From positions 124,001 through 188,000 of the forward strand of contig SNVD02005036.1 in assembly GCA_013180625.2 (NCBI GenBank): a stretch of 64,000 nucleotides of DNA, written 5' to 3'. The notes below the pieces were generated by a model. It was not told the origin of the DNA. It did not search any database and saw nothing but the letters and a program-made list of their open reading frames with translations. A program made the translations under genes and the position numbers. Source of the stretch: Boswellia sacra (lineage: Eukaryota > Streptophyta > Magnoliopsida > Sapindales > Burseraceae). How positions within the stretch are numbered: position 1 is the first letter of the stretch; the number at the start of each line of letters is the position of its first letter. This document shows positions 35,264-47,847 of the stretch, piece after piece.

Positions 35264-36677
35264 TGATAGGTGTCTATTTATGTATTACTTTTATATCAAT
35301 TCGTCCATGTTTCTTTGCTATATTCCTTGGTATTTTTATGTTTTTGTGTGGTTTTGATGTTTGTAGGCGTTTTGGAGCAACTTGCACAAAAATGGAGTAA
35401 AACCCTTCATTTTCACCTCTGCTAGTCAGTGATCTTCTCGGATTTAATTGTATTGATATACAATGAACCCGATGACATATTATATACCGTTGGAAAGCTC
35501 TCCAAGTCTATTTTCTGGAGAAATTTACGGTTTATAAATCCATTCAGTGTACCAAAAGTTGTAATCAAAACAGTGTGAGAAGTGTAGAAATGTAATTCCA
35601 CAAATCACTGTAGCATGTATAATACGGGACACTGTAGCAGGTTATTGTAGCAGAGTATATAAACACATTTTAGGGTTTTATTTGAATAACTTGAAGAGGG
35701 GGAAACGACTTGGAGGCTGCAGCTCTGGAATTCTCTAATCTTTTGGAGTTCTTGAAGGAGAAAGAAAGCTTGGAAAGAGGAAGAACTACATATCTAAGGA
35801 GATTTGCAAATGATTTGCTAAGTTTCTTCCTTTCCCTTTCATTTTCTGGAATGTTTTTGTATTGTATTGTATTGACTACGTTTTTTAACATGTGTAACTG
35901 AATCTGAATTGGTTGAGAGTGATTTCAAAGCCCTTGATATGGTTTTTGTGAGTTGATTGTGCAAGATATTGTTATCCAATTCTCTAATTGAAGTTGCTTG
36001 TATTCTCTCATATTTAATGCTTATGATTGCTTGCTGATTGTATTTGGGTTGCCAACTGAATATAATTTGGATGTCGTCTATTGGTAGACTAGAAATCTTG
36101 ATCCGTAATTGTCTTGAATTTCTAATCATTAGTAGCAAAATTGTGATCAGAGATTGCAATTGGAGAATATACCTAAGTTAAATAATCCGAGCTTGTGTGT
36201 TTATTGCTTAGATCAACCTATCTTTCTTATCATAATGCATCCATTGAATTAAACTCAGAGAGCTTGTTCTAGGTTGTTTAATGGATAGAGATTAAATAAA
36301 AAGCTTGTTTTATTTAACAACAAAGTAAGGAAAGATTGGGATAACAGAGCTTGTTGTTATCTACGGTTGATAATTTTAATGGTGTAATTGGATGACAATT
36401 CTATGATTTATTCGCAAATCTATATCTTGTGGTAGAGAATGATCCCTTAGCCAAATTTCTGTCATTGATTAATTCTCACTTCAATTAAGTTTGCATTGTG
36501 CTATTCTTTATTTGCATTAATATTTCATCTAGTTAAACAATCAACAAAACCCCCCATTTATTCTGTTTTCACTTTCGAATATCAAATTTAATTAGAATCA
36601 ATCCTCGTGGGAACGATATCTTACTCATCACTTTATTACTTGTGTGACTAGTATACTTGCTAGTTTCGAACGCATCA
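35264..36677 (+). repeat. LTR shared by E2 (3') and E3 (5'), 1414 bp
   Basis: It begins TGATAGGTGTC after a polypurine tract and ends GAACGCATCA before a primer binding site, so it has an element interior on both sides. A TATATAA box lies at 35656-35662, just after the ACTGTAGCA repeats. Such a shared LTR is what unequal recombination between LTRs leaves. Confidence 0.92.
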
Positions 36678-36683
36678 AGTTTT

Positions 36684-36701
36684 TGGCACCGTTGCCGGGG
36701 A
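36684..36701 (+). promoter_or_regulatory. E3 primer binding site, tRNA-Asp
   Basis: TGGCACCGTTGCCGGGGA, one mismatch from the tRNA-Asp complement, six bases after the LTR. Confidence 0.9.
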
Positions 36702-36793
36702 CTGATTTTCTAATCGATTTATTATTTTATTTTCATTGTTGATTCGTATTTTTTTTTTTGTTTTTCTTTTTTGATTGTTTGTGTTTAGGTGAC

Positions 36794-38828
36794 ATGGCAG
36801 TAAACTTCCAACAATTTAGTAGCCGATTTGAGCCACAACTACATTGGAGAGTAAATGAGGTAAGCACTCCGAACATTGAACAACAACTTTCTGAGCTAAC
36901 CTCTCTTGTGGAAAACATGGCTGTAGGACATATGCAGAAACCTTATGCATGTGGGGTATATTCTACCATGGAGCATCCAATGGACATGTATCCAACTTTA
37001 CAAGAAGAAGATATGGAAGAAGCCAATGCCATGAGAGGATTTTCAGGACAATCAAGGCAATGGTATGATCCCTTCTCTAATACTTACAATGCTGGATGGA
37101 TAGATCACCCCAATTTTAGTTACAGGAATCATCAACCAATCGCCCCAAATGGCATACCAAATTAGCCGCAAGGTTTCAATCAACCTAGAGTGCAGCAACC
37201 ATTTCAAATGCAACCACCACCAATGCCACATCCAGCACCACAACCAGCTTCACAAAACTCAGGTATGTCTCTTCAGGATATTGTTAATGCACTTGCCACT
37301 AACACAATGCAATTCCAGCAGGAAACTGGGGCAAGTATCCAAAATCTCGCAAATCAAATGGGAAAATTGGCTACTAGCATGAGCAAATTCGAGGGCCAAT
37401 GCTCAGAAAAATTATCTTCTCAAATAGTGATCAATCCAAGAGAGAATGCTTGTGTGATAACTTTGCGAAGTGGAGAGCAAATGGAAACTGGGGCAAGTAT
37501 CCAAAATCTGGCAAAGAAATCACAAACTGATGAAGGAGATGACACCACTTTCACCATGAACAAGACATCATCTTCTAAGGTAAATCTTAAGACTCCTATT
37601 CCTTCTTATGTTACTCCTTTACCTTTTCCTAGCAGATTTACAAAATCAAAGAAGGAACAAGAACATGAAATCCTGGAGACTTTTCGCAAGATCGAGGTAA
37701 ATATACCACTTCTGGATGCTATCGAGCAAGTACCTCGTTGTACAAAATGTCTCAAGGAGTTATGCACCAACAAGAGAAAGTTAGAAGGAAATGAGAAAGT
37801 AAGTGTGGGGGAAAATGTTTCAGCTGTTCTACAAAGAAAAATTCCTCCAAAATGCAAAGATCTAGGTACGTTCACCATTCCATGCACCATTGGTAAAACC
37901 AAGTTTGAAAGAGCTATGATAGATTTAGGAGCATATATTAATGTCATGCCATATTCTATTTATGCTTCTTTAAATCTTGGACCTTTTGCGAAAACTGGTA
38001 TTACCATTCAACTTGCTGATCATTTTAATGCATATCCCAAAAGAGTTATGGAAGATGTGCTTGTGCAGGTGAATCAATTGGTTTTCCCAGCAGACTTCTA
38101 TGTCCTTAAAATAGAGGATGAGACATCTCCTAATCCAACACCGATTCTTTTAGGGAGACCATTCTCCAAAGCTGCTAGAATCAAGATTGATGTTCATGAT
38201 GGCACTTTCACCATGGAGTTTGATGGCAAAGTGATCCGTTTCAATATTTTCGAGGCAATGAGTACCCTAGTGACTTGCATTCTGTTTTTGCAGTTGACAT
38301 TATTGATTCTTTGCCACAACAATGTTTTGAGTTAACTCGCAAGGATGGATTGGAAATGGCTATTAATGAGCTCATAGGGACAAAAAATTCCAAAGAACCA
38401 AGAAGGTTGATACAAATGTCCAAAGAAATGGAGGAAGCTAAGGCATGCTTAGATGAGACTATAGCTATAATCACAAACAGGTATGATGTTTCGTACATTG
38501 AATTGCTTTTATCTAATGAGAAACTTCTTCCTTCTGTGATGAAAGCCAATACCTTAGAGCTTAAGCTACTTCCAGATTATTTGAGGCATGTGTTTTTGGG
38601 TGACAAAGATCCTTTGCCAGTTACAATAGAAATGGGCCTTGCACCACTACAAGAAGAGAAACGCGTCTGAGTACTTAGAGTTCACAAAACAGCTATTAAG
38701 TGGACGATTGCTAACATCCAAGACCCAGCCATATGCATGCACCATTTCTTGTTGGAAGAAGGATCCAAGCCCACTAGAGAAGCACAGCAGAGATTGGATC
38801 CTCCCATGATGGAACCAACGTCGGGCTG
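36794..38828 (+). pseudogene. E3 gag remnant-protease polyprotein
   Basis: From ATG 36794 (MAVNFQQFSS). A TAG near 37164 replaces Trp in IPNWPQG. The frame then runs to about 38260, where one G missing from GAGGCAATGAGGTACCC shifts it. It resumes to a TGA at 38668-38670 (former Arg codon CGA) and its natural end is TGA 38826-38828. The protease motif reads DLGAY instead of DLGAS (about 37922-37936), a change at an active-site-adjacent position. It keeps the internal ETGASIQNLA duplication seen in E2. Confidence 0.85.
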
Positions 38829-38874
38829 AGGACGTTAAACCAAGCGCTTATTGGGAGGCAACCCAATGTTTTTG

Positions 38875-40155
38875 TGCTCCATCTTTTTACATATTTATCC
38901 TTACTATATTTATTTATGATTGAACAATTGTATTCCCCTTCTTGGCTTATCCTTCTACTTAATTTTGATAAATGCTTATGAACTGCCTCACCTTACATGT
39001 AATAATTTAGATAAAACCAGTTATGTGTATTAAAATGAATTTAGGATCAAGATAGATAGCAATAGACCAACTAAAACCTCATACTCGATATACGTTAGTA
39101 GTCAGACTTTCTCTAGGTGAATCAAAAATCCGTACCTAACTTCTCGAACTCGACTCTAAAGGAATGATAGATAGTTGGGTCCCGAAGCAAAGGATCAGTT
39201 ATCGTTATCTAACTATTTTTTGTAGTTAGTTACCTAGGTGGTGACTCCAATGACCTCCAGGACTTGTTTCCATGACTTGTTCGATGGTACCTCCAAGTGC
39301 TGAAAGGCCTTGAAGAACAATGCTATGGTTGCAATCCTTAGGGCGAGATGGAAGCCTTGCTCACAGTGGGCCATGCAGGATGTCAAAATGGGCCATCCAA
39401 TCGTTTTGCTTACTGCTTTGTTGCTATAGGGATTCCTTTCAAAGTTTGTTGCCTTGTTGTTGCATATTGTCACAAACTTTTTCGTTTTAAGCTTGCTATT
39501 TAGTTGTTCCAGAATTTTCCTTTCGAGTTTGCTATTCTTTGTGTTCTTGAGTCTTGTTTGGGCTTAAACATTTAGTGAGCCCAGGTATGTCGTTGGCTCA
39601 GCTTAACTGCTATTGCACTACCTTGGTTTTCTTTGTATAACCCGATCCATTAGCCCATGTGTTTTAATTCTTGTTAATGAAAGACTTTTTCAAAACTTCT
39701 CTCTTACTTGAATTCAAATTTGAACTTGCCTCAAATTTAGGTTTCTTGATGTGGTATTCTCTACAATTATTGTATTCAAAGTCTGTTTAAATATTGCCTT
39801 TGCTTCGTTTTACTGTATCTTCAAACTTTGAACTCAAATTTTCCTTGTTTTCTGGTGTCGCCCCTCATTTGATTTTAGGTGAGCTCCTTTAACTCATGCA
39901 TTACTAATTTCTAGCTTTGTTTTCAATTTCTTACACACTACAATTTGATTTCTTTGAGGGTTTTTAGTCCTTGTTGAAGTTGCTTCTCGTTTTCGCCTCT
40001 TGTAAAGTATTTTCTCTTCTCTCTTTTTACTTCATAAATTAGGGTTTCAATATAGAATGCATCTTCTTCTTCCATTTTCCATTACATGATTTAATTTTTT
40101 GCAATTCCCTATTTCTTCTTGGTTTGGCTTCTTTTTCGTTGTTGGTGAACCGAAG
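38875..40155. other. Flank between E3 and the PMD pseudogene
   Basis: No gene is seen. The last few hundred bases are T- and CT-rich (around 40010-40140), as in a plant 5' flank or leader, so part may be the former upstream region of the PMD gene. Confidence 0.45.
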
Positions 40156-40676
40156 GATGGGTTCATTCCTTTGTGATCATCATTTTGATACATCAGGGAC
40201 TTTTATTTAGCATGTTGAAGAAAATTTGTTGAATCTTGCTAATATGCCTGATACCAACCATAATGGTATGATTCCTTTTGCTATGTCGATTTTGTTATGT
40301 AGGATTTTAAGAGGGGATTATCATGCTGTCCTGATTCACTCTACAGTCCTTTTGGTTCTTCTACTAGTTGGAGTGAATAGGTAAATTTTTAAAATGAATG
40401 ATGTTAGAGTTCTCAATAGGCTTACCTATGGTAGAATTATAAATGCTATTTTTTCTTCCCGACGATATTCTCTTCATAAGGACTTTTCCTTCCTGAGGCA
40501 ATTGGTTAGATGTTGGTGCTATTCCACTCATACTTTTGTAACCGCTTGGAGTGAGTTTACTTTTACTTTGGAAGATGTGGCAATTATTTTGGATTTTTCT
40601 TGTTCTGGTGAAGAAGACCCCTTTGTAATCTAATTGTCTCCTTTTAAGAAGGTGATGAGAGGCTATTTGGTGGAGG
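40156..40676 (+). pseudogene. Plant-mobile-domain (PMD) protein, N-terminal part
   Basis: One frame from ATG 40156 (MGSFLCDHHF) to the transposon insertion, with stops near 40210 (TAG), 40380 (TAA) and 40631 (TAA). The signature is LRQLVRCWCYSTHTFVTAW followed by SEFTFTLEDVAIILDF, typical of the aminotransferase-like plant mobile domain (the family of MAIN/MAIL1 and many transposon-linked relatives). The frame resumes exactly after the hAT-type element at 50684. Function is inferred only from the family: transposon-derived or silencing-associated. Pseudogene. Confidence 0.75.
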
Positions 40677-41518
40677 TAGGAATGGCAATGGGTAGGCCCA
40701 CACCCTACCCTCCTAAAAAATTGATATCCATACCCTACCCATAGCCTTGAAGGGTCTTAAGGTTCATACCCATGTCCTACCCATATCCATCAATAAAAAA
40801 AACCATACCCAACCCATTTATAAAATGGTACCTATAGGGTGTAATCATAAAACAATATTAATAATTTAATTACATTAAATAAAGTCTGAACATGACTCAA
40901 AATTTTTAACAAACAAAAAAACACTTAATAAAAGCCTTCATGATCTTCTTCTTATAATTCATCTAAAAAAACACTTAACAAAAAAAAACTATAAAACTAT
41001 AAAAAAGTAAATATAAAAGCTTTCATAATCTTCTTCTTACAACTCATCTATATCAAACCTATATAGAAATTAAATGAAAGAAAAAAAATGGAAATATTAC
41101 ATAGAAGAAAACTAAATATATTATATTAAGATAAAGCTTGTAAAATATAATATTTTCTATACAACGAAATCAAGCCAACCAAAAATTTGATATTAGAAAT
41201 CAATATTTCTTTGTTGCTATGATTATAATAATCCCAAAGTAAACAAACAATCTCAGAAAAGAAAGAGAATGAATGAGTCGAGTATTTAAGTTATGTTAAA
41301 ACAATGTAGTTTTATGTTTCATGTATTAAATTTTTTATATTTTATTTAAATTAATAATAATAATTTATTTAATAGGGTTATTAAAGGGTATAAAGGGTAT
41401 GGGTAGGGTTTAGGCTCATACCCTTACCCTACCTATATCTTTTAAGATCTAATTTTTTAAACCCTTACCCTACCCATATTCATAAAAGTGATATCCATAC
41501 CCTCCTCATCATGGTATG

Positions 41519-43429
41519 TGTAGAGTTCCAAAAAAAAATGTATGTATATATATATTACAAAATTTAGAAACTATGCCTAAGGGTATTTGAGTAATTTTAT
41601 TAGAATTTGATGGGCTTTAGGCCGTGAAGTAGTTGTAAAACCATGTTTAAGTAAATGAGAACCGGGTTGGATTATAATGGTGGGCTTGTGTTAGAATTTG
41701 GTAAGAATTAAATAGATTTGAAAAATAAGTGGACTTAGGCCCATGAATTAAGGCCTTGTATATATAAGAGACATTAGAGTTCCAAAGAGAGAGAATTTTT
41801 TTCTTTCATTTGGCTATAGAAGAGGAGAGTCTTACGGTTACAGGGAGAGAGAGAGAAGCAGGAGAAGAAGAAAAAGAGAAGGAAGAAAAAGAGAGGAAAA
41901 GAAGGGAAAAATCAAAGAGGTGTATAGGCTTAGAAACCAAGTAGGGATTTTCTAACACTATACTTAAATCGTGTTATTTATTTTTTTGTTTTAATTGATA
42001 TTGGTTTGCAATGCATGTGATTTATTGTTAAATTGATTGTTTATTGCTTGGATGATGAATTATTTGTGAAATTATGTGCTTATGAAGTGAAGGAGAGGTT
42101 GTTCTTGATGGAAGTGACAGTTCTATGTTATTTGAGCTGCTGCATTTTTTTGGATTGTGAATTGTATAATTTTTCTTTTGTTTAGGAAAATAGACATATG
42201 AAGCTATAAACAGCGACTGATTTCATTGAATTTGGAGTTAAAATGAAATTTTGGTGAATTTTTGAAATTGGAGGTTGAAATTTGGAAATGATAGGTTCAT
42301 CCGATTCATCAGAACATTCTTATAACTCTGTATCTTTTCAGACTGATATTTAATCCGACACGACTCGACACTTATGTGTCGATTGTCGAGTGTCAGGTTA
42401 TGAAAGTGTCGAGTGTCTGGTTATGGAAATGTCGAGTGTCTGGTTATATAAGTGTCGAGTGTCTGGTTATGAAAGTGTCGAGTGTCTGGTGTATGCACGA
42501 CTCGACATGTAGTGTCGAGTGTTGAGCGGAATTACAAAACCGCCCGACCCGTGTGCACCCCTCCTGACAAATCTTGATTTTTCACAAAAACTATATTGCC
42601 TTGAGACTTATTGTAGAAATTATATTGAAAGTTTTATAACTGTATGCATTGGACCTTGGATGGGCCGTTTTGAATACGGATCCAAGGAGAATGCAGATAT
42701 GAAATTCTTAGTGTTGGACCTTGGATGGGCCTTTTTGGATACGGATCCAAGGGAAACACGAATATAAACTCGATGTGTTGGACCTTGGATGGGCCGTTTT
42801 GGATACGAATCCAAGAGGAGCATGATTATAAACTTGAAATGTTAGACCTTGGATGGGCTATTTGAATATGGGTCTAAGGGAAACATTAGATGAAAAATTT
42901 TGATTGTCAAGTGAATAAGTGATACCTTGATGTGTGAATGAGAATGATGGCTTGACTTTTATAATTGGTTGTGTAACTATATAATTGAGTAACTGTTTGA
43001 ATGCTTGTGATTTAGTATAATGTTAGAATCTTTCCTACTGGGCTATATACTCACCCCCTCCCTCCCTCCACAGGTACACAAAAAGATATTCGTACTAGTG
43101 GTGTTCCAGAGCTTTCCTAGGGAGTCTGGGCGTTTACATGCACGAGATGGTTTTGGAAAATGTTTTGATTAGCCTAAATCGTGATAGGAAATTTTATTAT
43201 GTGATTATCAACCTATGTACTAAGTTTGGTCATCAGTGTATGTAAAGTTTATCTTGAACAAATAGACAGATGTTGTAATGGATTCATGTGATATGTATAA
43301 ATATACGTATGAATTGGAAAGTAACTTCAAAATTCAGAAAAAAAAAGTGAGATATTGATGATGTCTTTTTATCATTTTCTTAATCAATCGCCCTTAAAGT
43401 CTCTAAATAAGAGATTTTAGGGCGTGACA
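41519..43429 (+). repeat. Chromovirus 5' LTR (1911 bp)
   Basis: TG...CA ends with the GTATG duplication outside. TATA box TGTATATATAAG near 41757-41768. It holds two tandem arrays: about five units of GTGTCGAGTGTCTGGTTATG (42370-42500) and four units of about 63 bases starting TTGGACCTTGGATGGGCC (42648-42900). Confidence 0.9.
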
Positions 43430-43432
43430 GAG

Positions 43433-43444
43433 TGATATCAGAGC
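43433..43444 (+). promoter_or_regulatory. Primer binding site, initiator tRNA-Met
   Basis: TGATATCAGAGC, one mismatch from the plant tRNA-iMet complement TGGTATCAGAGC, three bases after the LTR. Confidence 0.85.
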
Positions 43445-43607
43445 CTAAGCTTTACTGTGGACTTGGGAAAAGGGTATAGATGGTTTTGGAGGGGTAGAGT
43501 TATGTCTTGTGTGCTTGCATGTGCCTTGAATATTTGTTTGTTATGTTTCTGTTCTATATGTTATTGAATTCTGCCACTTATGTTTTTGCCATTGATGAAA
43601 TTAGATA

Positions 43608-44462
43608 ATGAGTTCTTGTACGCGAGGTGCTTTGAGTTCCAATCCACCTGAGGGTGGTGAGAGGTTAGAGTTTTATAGGGCTATGAGAGATGTGGCCAAT
43701 ACATTGGTAGAGACAGTGGCAAACACAATTAGAGATACTCTTCGTGCTAACCCACCACCACCACCTCAACTGGTATTACTCACAGGTGTCGACAAGCGAA
43801 TGAAGAATGCACTTAGAGACGTCTAACGTCACAATCCACCTATTTTTCATAGGGAGCCCGATCCGAATGTTGCAGAAGACTTGCTTATGCGAGTTGAACG
43901 CCTCTTTAACCTTTTGCAAGTTAAAGAAGATTTAGGGGTCAGGGTGGCAACCACTTGTTGATAGGAGATGCATTACAATGGTAGACATCTGTTGAGCGTA
44001 TTAGAGAAGGAAATATCCTTACTTGGAGAGATTTCTCTACTACTTTTCTAGACAAATATTTTCCTATAGTTTTTCATGATCAGAAGGAAAATGAGTTGAT
44101 ACACTTGACACAAGGGAACATGACCGTGCAACAATATTAGGCACGATTTACTGCCTTATCCCGTTTTGCACCTGGTTTAGTAGCAGATGAGGCTAGCAAG
44201 GCTCAGAGATTTCAAAAGGGATTGAGAGATGACATCAGACCCTTAGTTGTAGTATGTAGATTGATGACATATGCTGACGTGGTGGAGACTACCTTAGTTG
44301 TAGAACAGGAGATCTCTCAAAGTCACAGAATGGGGGGTATTGGCTTACCTTCTAGAGGAATGAGACAGCATGATCATTCAAGTAAGAGACAGAGAACTCA
44401 TTCCAGTAAGACTTTCTTTAATTCCCAGTCTCAGCAACTGCAATCTCAAAGCTCCATATCAA
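43608..44462 (+). pseudogene. Chromovirus gag
   Basis: From ATG 43608 (MSSCTRGALSSNPPEGGERL). A TAA at 43824 (former Q), a frameshift near 43955, and TAG codons near 43980 and 44138 break it. Recognisable gag features are FHREPDPNVAEDLLMRVERL, TTFLDKYFP and LIHLTQGNMTVQQY. The zinc knuckle and the whole protease are missing; the frame fuses at about 44460 directly to RT. Confidence 0.8.
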
Positions 44463-46450
44463 GGGGATCTTGTTGTTTTTCCAAGATAGATCTTCATTCA
44501 GGCTATCATCAGTTGAGAATAAAGGAAGGACACATACCAAGGACCGCTTTTCGTACCTGTTATGGGCATTATGAGTCTTTGGTCATGCCATTTGAACTAA
44601 CTAATGCTCTTGCTGCCTTTATGGATTTGATGAACCGTATTTTCAGACCTCACTTGCATCAATTTTTAATTGTGTTTGTGGATAATATCCTTATTTATTC
44701 TTCATCTAAAGTTGAACATGAGCAACATCTATGTATAGCACTTCAAACATTGAGAGAGCATCGTCTTTATGCCAAGCTAAGTAAATGTGAGTTTTGGCTA
44801 TTAGAAGTAAAATTTTTAGGCCATGTGGTGTCAAGACGAGGAATCTCAGTGGATCCATCGAAAGTGGAAGCAATTATGAAATGGGAACGACCGAAGAATG
44901 TGTTTGAAGTACGTAGCTTTTTGGGTCTAGTAGGTTACTATCGGCGTTTTGTTGAGAACTTTTCTCGATTTGCCGCACCAATGACTAGGTTAACAAGGAA
45001 AGGAGTCAAATTCGAATGGAATGATGCATGTGAGCAAGCATTCCAAGAACTGAAGAAAAGATTAACTTCAACACCTATTCTTGTGATACCACAATGTGGA
45101 GTTGATTATGTAGTATTCACTGATGCCTCCTTGAATGGATTAGGGTGTGTGTTAATGCAACAAGGTCGGGTTCTCGCCAGTTGAAACCTCACAAGCAGAA
45201 TTATTCCACCCATGATTTAGAACTTGTTGTGGTAGTGTATGCTTTGAAAATTTGGCGACATTTTTTATATGGTGAGAGGTTTGAAGTCTTTTGTGATCAT
45301 AAAAGTTTGAAATACATTTTCACCCAAAAAGACTTGAACTTGAGACAATGAAGATGGATGGAGTATTGGGAAGACTATGACTTCTCTATCCAATATCACC
45401 CAAGTAAAGCAAATGTGGTGGCTGACGCATTAAGTAGAAAGTCGAGAGCTATGGTAAGTGCAATGATAGGAGAATAGAGCATGTTGCAGTCTATTCATGA
45501 TTATGATATCTTGGTTGAGGATCGCGGAGATCAAATTCGCCTTTTTACACTTGTTGCTCAACCGTCTCTTGTGCATAGAGTGATTGAGTTGCAACATCAA
45601 GATTTAGAGACAAGAGCCTTGTATGAGCAAGTGTTACACGGTGATGGAAGTGTTGATTGGACAATTGGTTGGGATGGGAGTTTATGATTCAAGGGCAGGA
45701 TCTTTGTTTCATCAAGTAAAGAGTGTAAAGATGATATCCTTAAGGAATTTCATCACTCTAAATTTGTTGTTCATCCTGGTGGTACCAGGATGTATCATGA
45801 CTTACGTCGACAGCTTTGGTGGAAAGGAATAAAAACGGATGTTATTCAATATGTGTCCAGATGCCTTACTTGTCAAAAAGTGAAGGCTGAGCATCAAAGG
45901 CCTGTAGGATTACTCCAACCAGTTCCTGTAGCAGAAAGGAAATGGGATTACATAACCATGGATTTTTTTACTGGTTTACTACGTTCTTTAAAAGGGAAGG
46001 ATGCAATATGGTAATTGTAGATAGGTTAACAAAAGTATCACATTTTCTTTCCATACGTACAAACGATTCAGTGGATGTTTTGAGTCGGCTGTACATTACA
46101 GAAATTGTGAGATTGCATGGAGTTCTAGTTTCAGTGGTGTCAGATAGAAGTCCTAGGTTTATAACTCAATTTTGGCAAAGCCTTCAAAGAGCTATGGGTA
46201 CGCAATTGTTATTTAGTACAGCTTTCCATCCTCAAACTGAAGGTCAATCAGAGTGAACTATTAAAATTTTGGAAGATATGTTGAGGGCTTGTGTGATGGA
46301 TTTTCAAGGTAATTGGGAGGATAATCTACCACTTGTAGAATTTGCATACAACAACAACTATCAATCAAGTATTGGAATGGCACCTTTTGAAGCACTCTAT
46401 GGTAGGCCGTGTAGGTCCCTTTTATGTTGGGTAGAAGTGGGAGAAGCTAC
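44463..46450 (+). pseudogene. Chromovirus pol: RT, RNase H and integrase up to the solo LTR
   Basis: RT enters in mid-domain with [15 protein letters not shown] (the N-terminal RT part is deleted) and has [10 protein letters not shown] where the family has FxDD, so the second catalytic Asp is Asn. RNase H shows [13 protein letters not shown] and, after a frameshift near 45180, [16 protein letters not shown]. Integrase shows the H-H-C-C region ending CLTCQKVK, the core Asp residues in MDFFTGL and SDRSPRF, and HPQTEGQSE. Stops lie near 45349, 45477, 45685 and 46254, with frame changes between 45690 and 46020. The gene continues after the solo LTR at 47848. Confidence 0.87.
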
Positions 46451-47842
46451 TGATAGGTGTCTATTTATGTATTACTTTCATATCAATTTGTCCATGTTTC
46501 TTTGCTATATTCCTTAGTATTTTTATGGTTTTGTGTGGTTTTGATGTTTGTAGGAGTTTTGGAGCAACTTGCACAAAAATGGAGTAAAACCCTTCATTTT
46601 CACCTCTGCTAGTCAGTGATCTTCTCGGATTTAATTGTATTGATATACAATGAACCCGATGACATATTATATACCGTTGGAAAGCTCTCGAAGTCTATTT
46701 TCTGGAGAAATTTACGGTTTATAAATCCATTCAGTGTACCAAAAGTTGTAATCAAAACAGTGTGAGAAGTATAGAAATGTAATTCCACAAATCACTGTAG
46801 CATGTATAATACGGGACACTGTAGCAGGTTACTGTAGCAGAGTATTTAAACACATTTTAGGGTTTTATTTTCATAACTTGAAGAGGGGAGAACGTGGTGG
46901 AGGCTGCAGCTCTGGAATTCTTTCATCTCTTGGAGTTCTTGAAGGAGAAAGGAAGCTTGGAAAGAGGAAGAACTACAATCCAAAGAGAATTACATCAAAT
47001 TTGCTAAGTTTTTCCCTTCCCTTTCATTTTCTGGAATGTCTCCATGTTGTATTGTATTTACCACGTTCTTAAACATGTGTAACTGAATCTGAATTGGTTG
47101 AGGGTGATTTCAAAGCCCCTGATATGGTTTTTGTAAGTTGATTGTGCAAGAAGTTGTTATCCAATTCTCTAATTGAAGTTGCTTGTATTTTCCTATATCT
47201 AATGCTTATGATTGCTTGCTGGATTGTATTTCGAATGGCCAACTGAATATAATCTGGTTGTTGTCTATTGCTAGACTAGAAATCTTGATCCGTAATTGTC
47301 TTGAATTTCTAATCCTTAGTAGCAAAATTGTGATCAGAGATTGCAATTGGAGAATACAACCTAAGTTAAATAATCCGAGCTTGTGTGTTTATTGCTTAGA
47401 TCAACCTATCTTTCTTATCGTAATGCATCCATTGAATTAAATTTAGAGAGCTTGTTCTAGGTTGTTTAATGGATAGAGATTAAATAAAGAGCCTGTTTTG
47501 TTTAACAACAAAGTAAGGAAAGATTGGGATAACAGAGCTTGTTGTTATCTACGGTTGATAATTTCAGTGGTGTAATTGGATGACAATTCTACAATTAATT
47601 CGTAAATCCATATCTTGTGGTAGAGAAGGATCCCTTAACCAGGTTTCTCTCATTGATTTTTCAATCTAACTTTACTTCATTAATATTTCATCTAGTTAAT
47701 CAATCAACAAAACCCCCCTCATTTAGTTTATTGTTGCTTTCGAATAACAAATTTAATTAGAATCAATCCTCGTGGGAACGATATCTTACTCATCACTTTA
47801 TTACTTGTGCGACTAGTATACTTGCCAGTTTCGAACGCATCA
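46451..47842 (+). repeat. Solo LTR of the E1/E2 family inside the chromovirus integrase
   Basis: TGATAGGTGTC start and GAACGCATCA end as in the other family LTRs, with no interior. The flanks GCTAC (46446-46450) and GCTAT (47843-47847) form a target duplication with one mismatch. It is the footprint of a family member that lost its interior by LTR-LTR recombination. The ACTGTAGCA triplet is intact. Confidence 0.92.
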
Positions 47843-47847
47843 GCTAT

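Larger units (their letters stand above)
27792..36677 (+). mobile_element. E2: second LOG-carrying element of the E1 family
   Basis: It has the same internal order as E1: gag remnant-protease, pre-RT scrap, cysteine-rich ORF, 67-bp repeats, LOG ORF, long 3' region, LTR. The 5' LTR has lost its last about 110 bases together with primer site, leader and gag start: LTR sequence runs straight into mid-gag near 29100. Its 3' LTR (35264-36677) is at the same time the 5' LTR of E3. No matching target duplication can be shown for E2 alone; the left flank is CATGG. Confidence 0.88.
36678..38874 (+). mobile_element. E3: truncated tandem member, interior only to the end of protease
   Basis: It continues from the shared LTR with primer site, leader and gag-protease, and is lost right after GGGAGGCAACCCAATGTTTTTG at about 38874, where E1 and E2 go on with an A-rich stretch and their cargo. 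No 3' LTR follows. Confidence 0.85.

Noticed and set aside
39234..39473. Minus-strand ORF between E3 and the PMD pseudogene
   Set aside because: Short, no recognisable motif, no support from neighbours.
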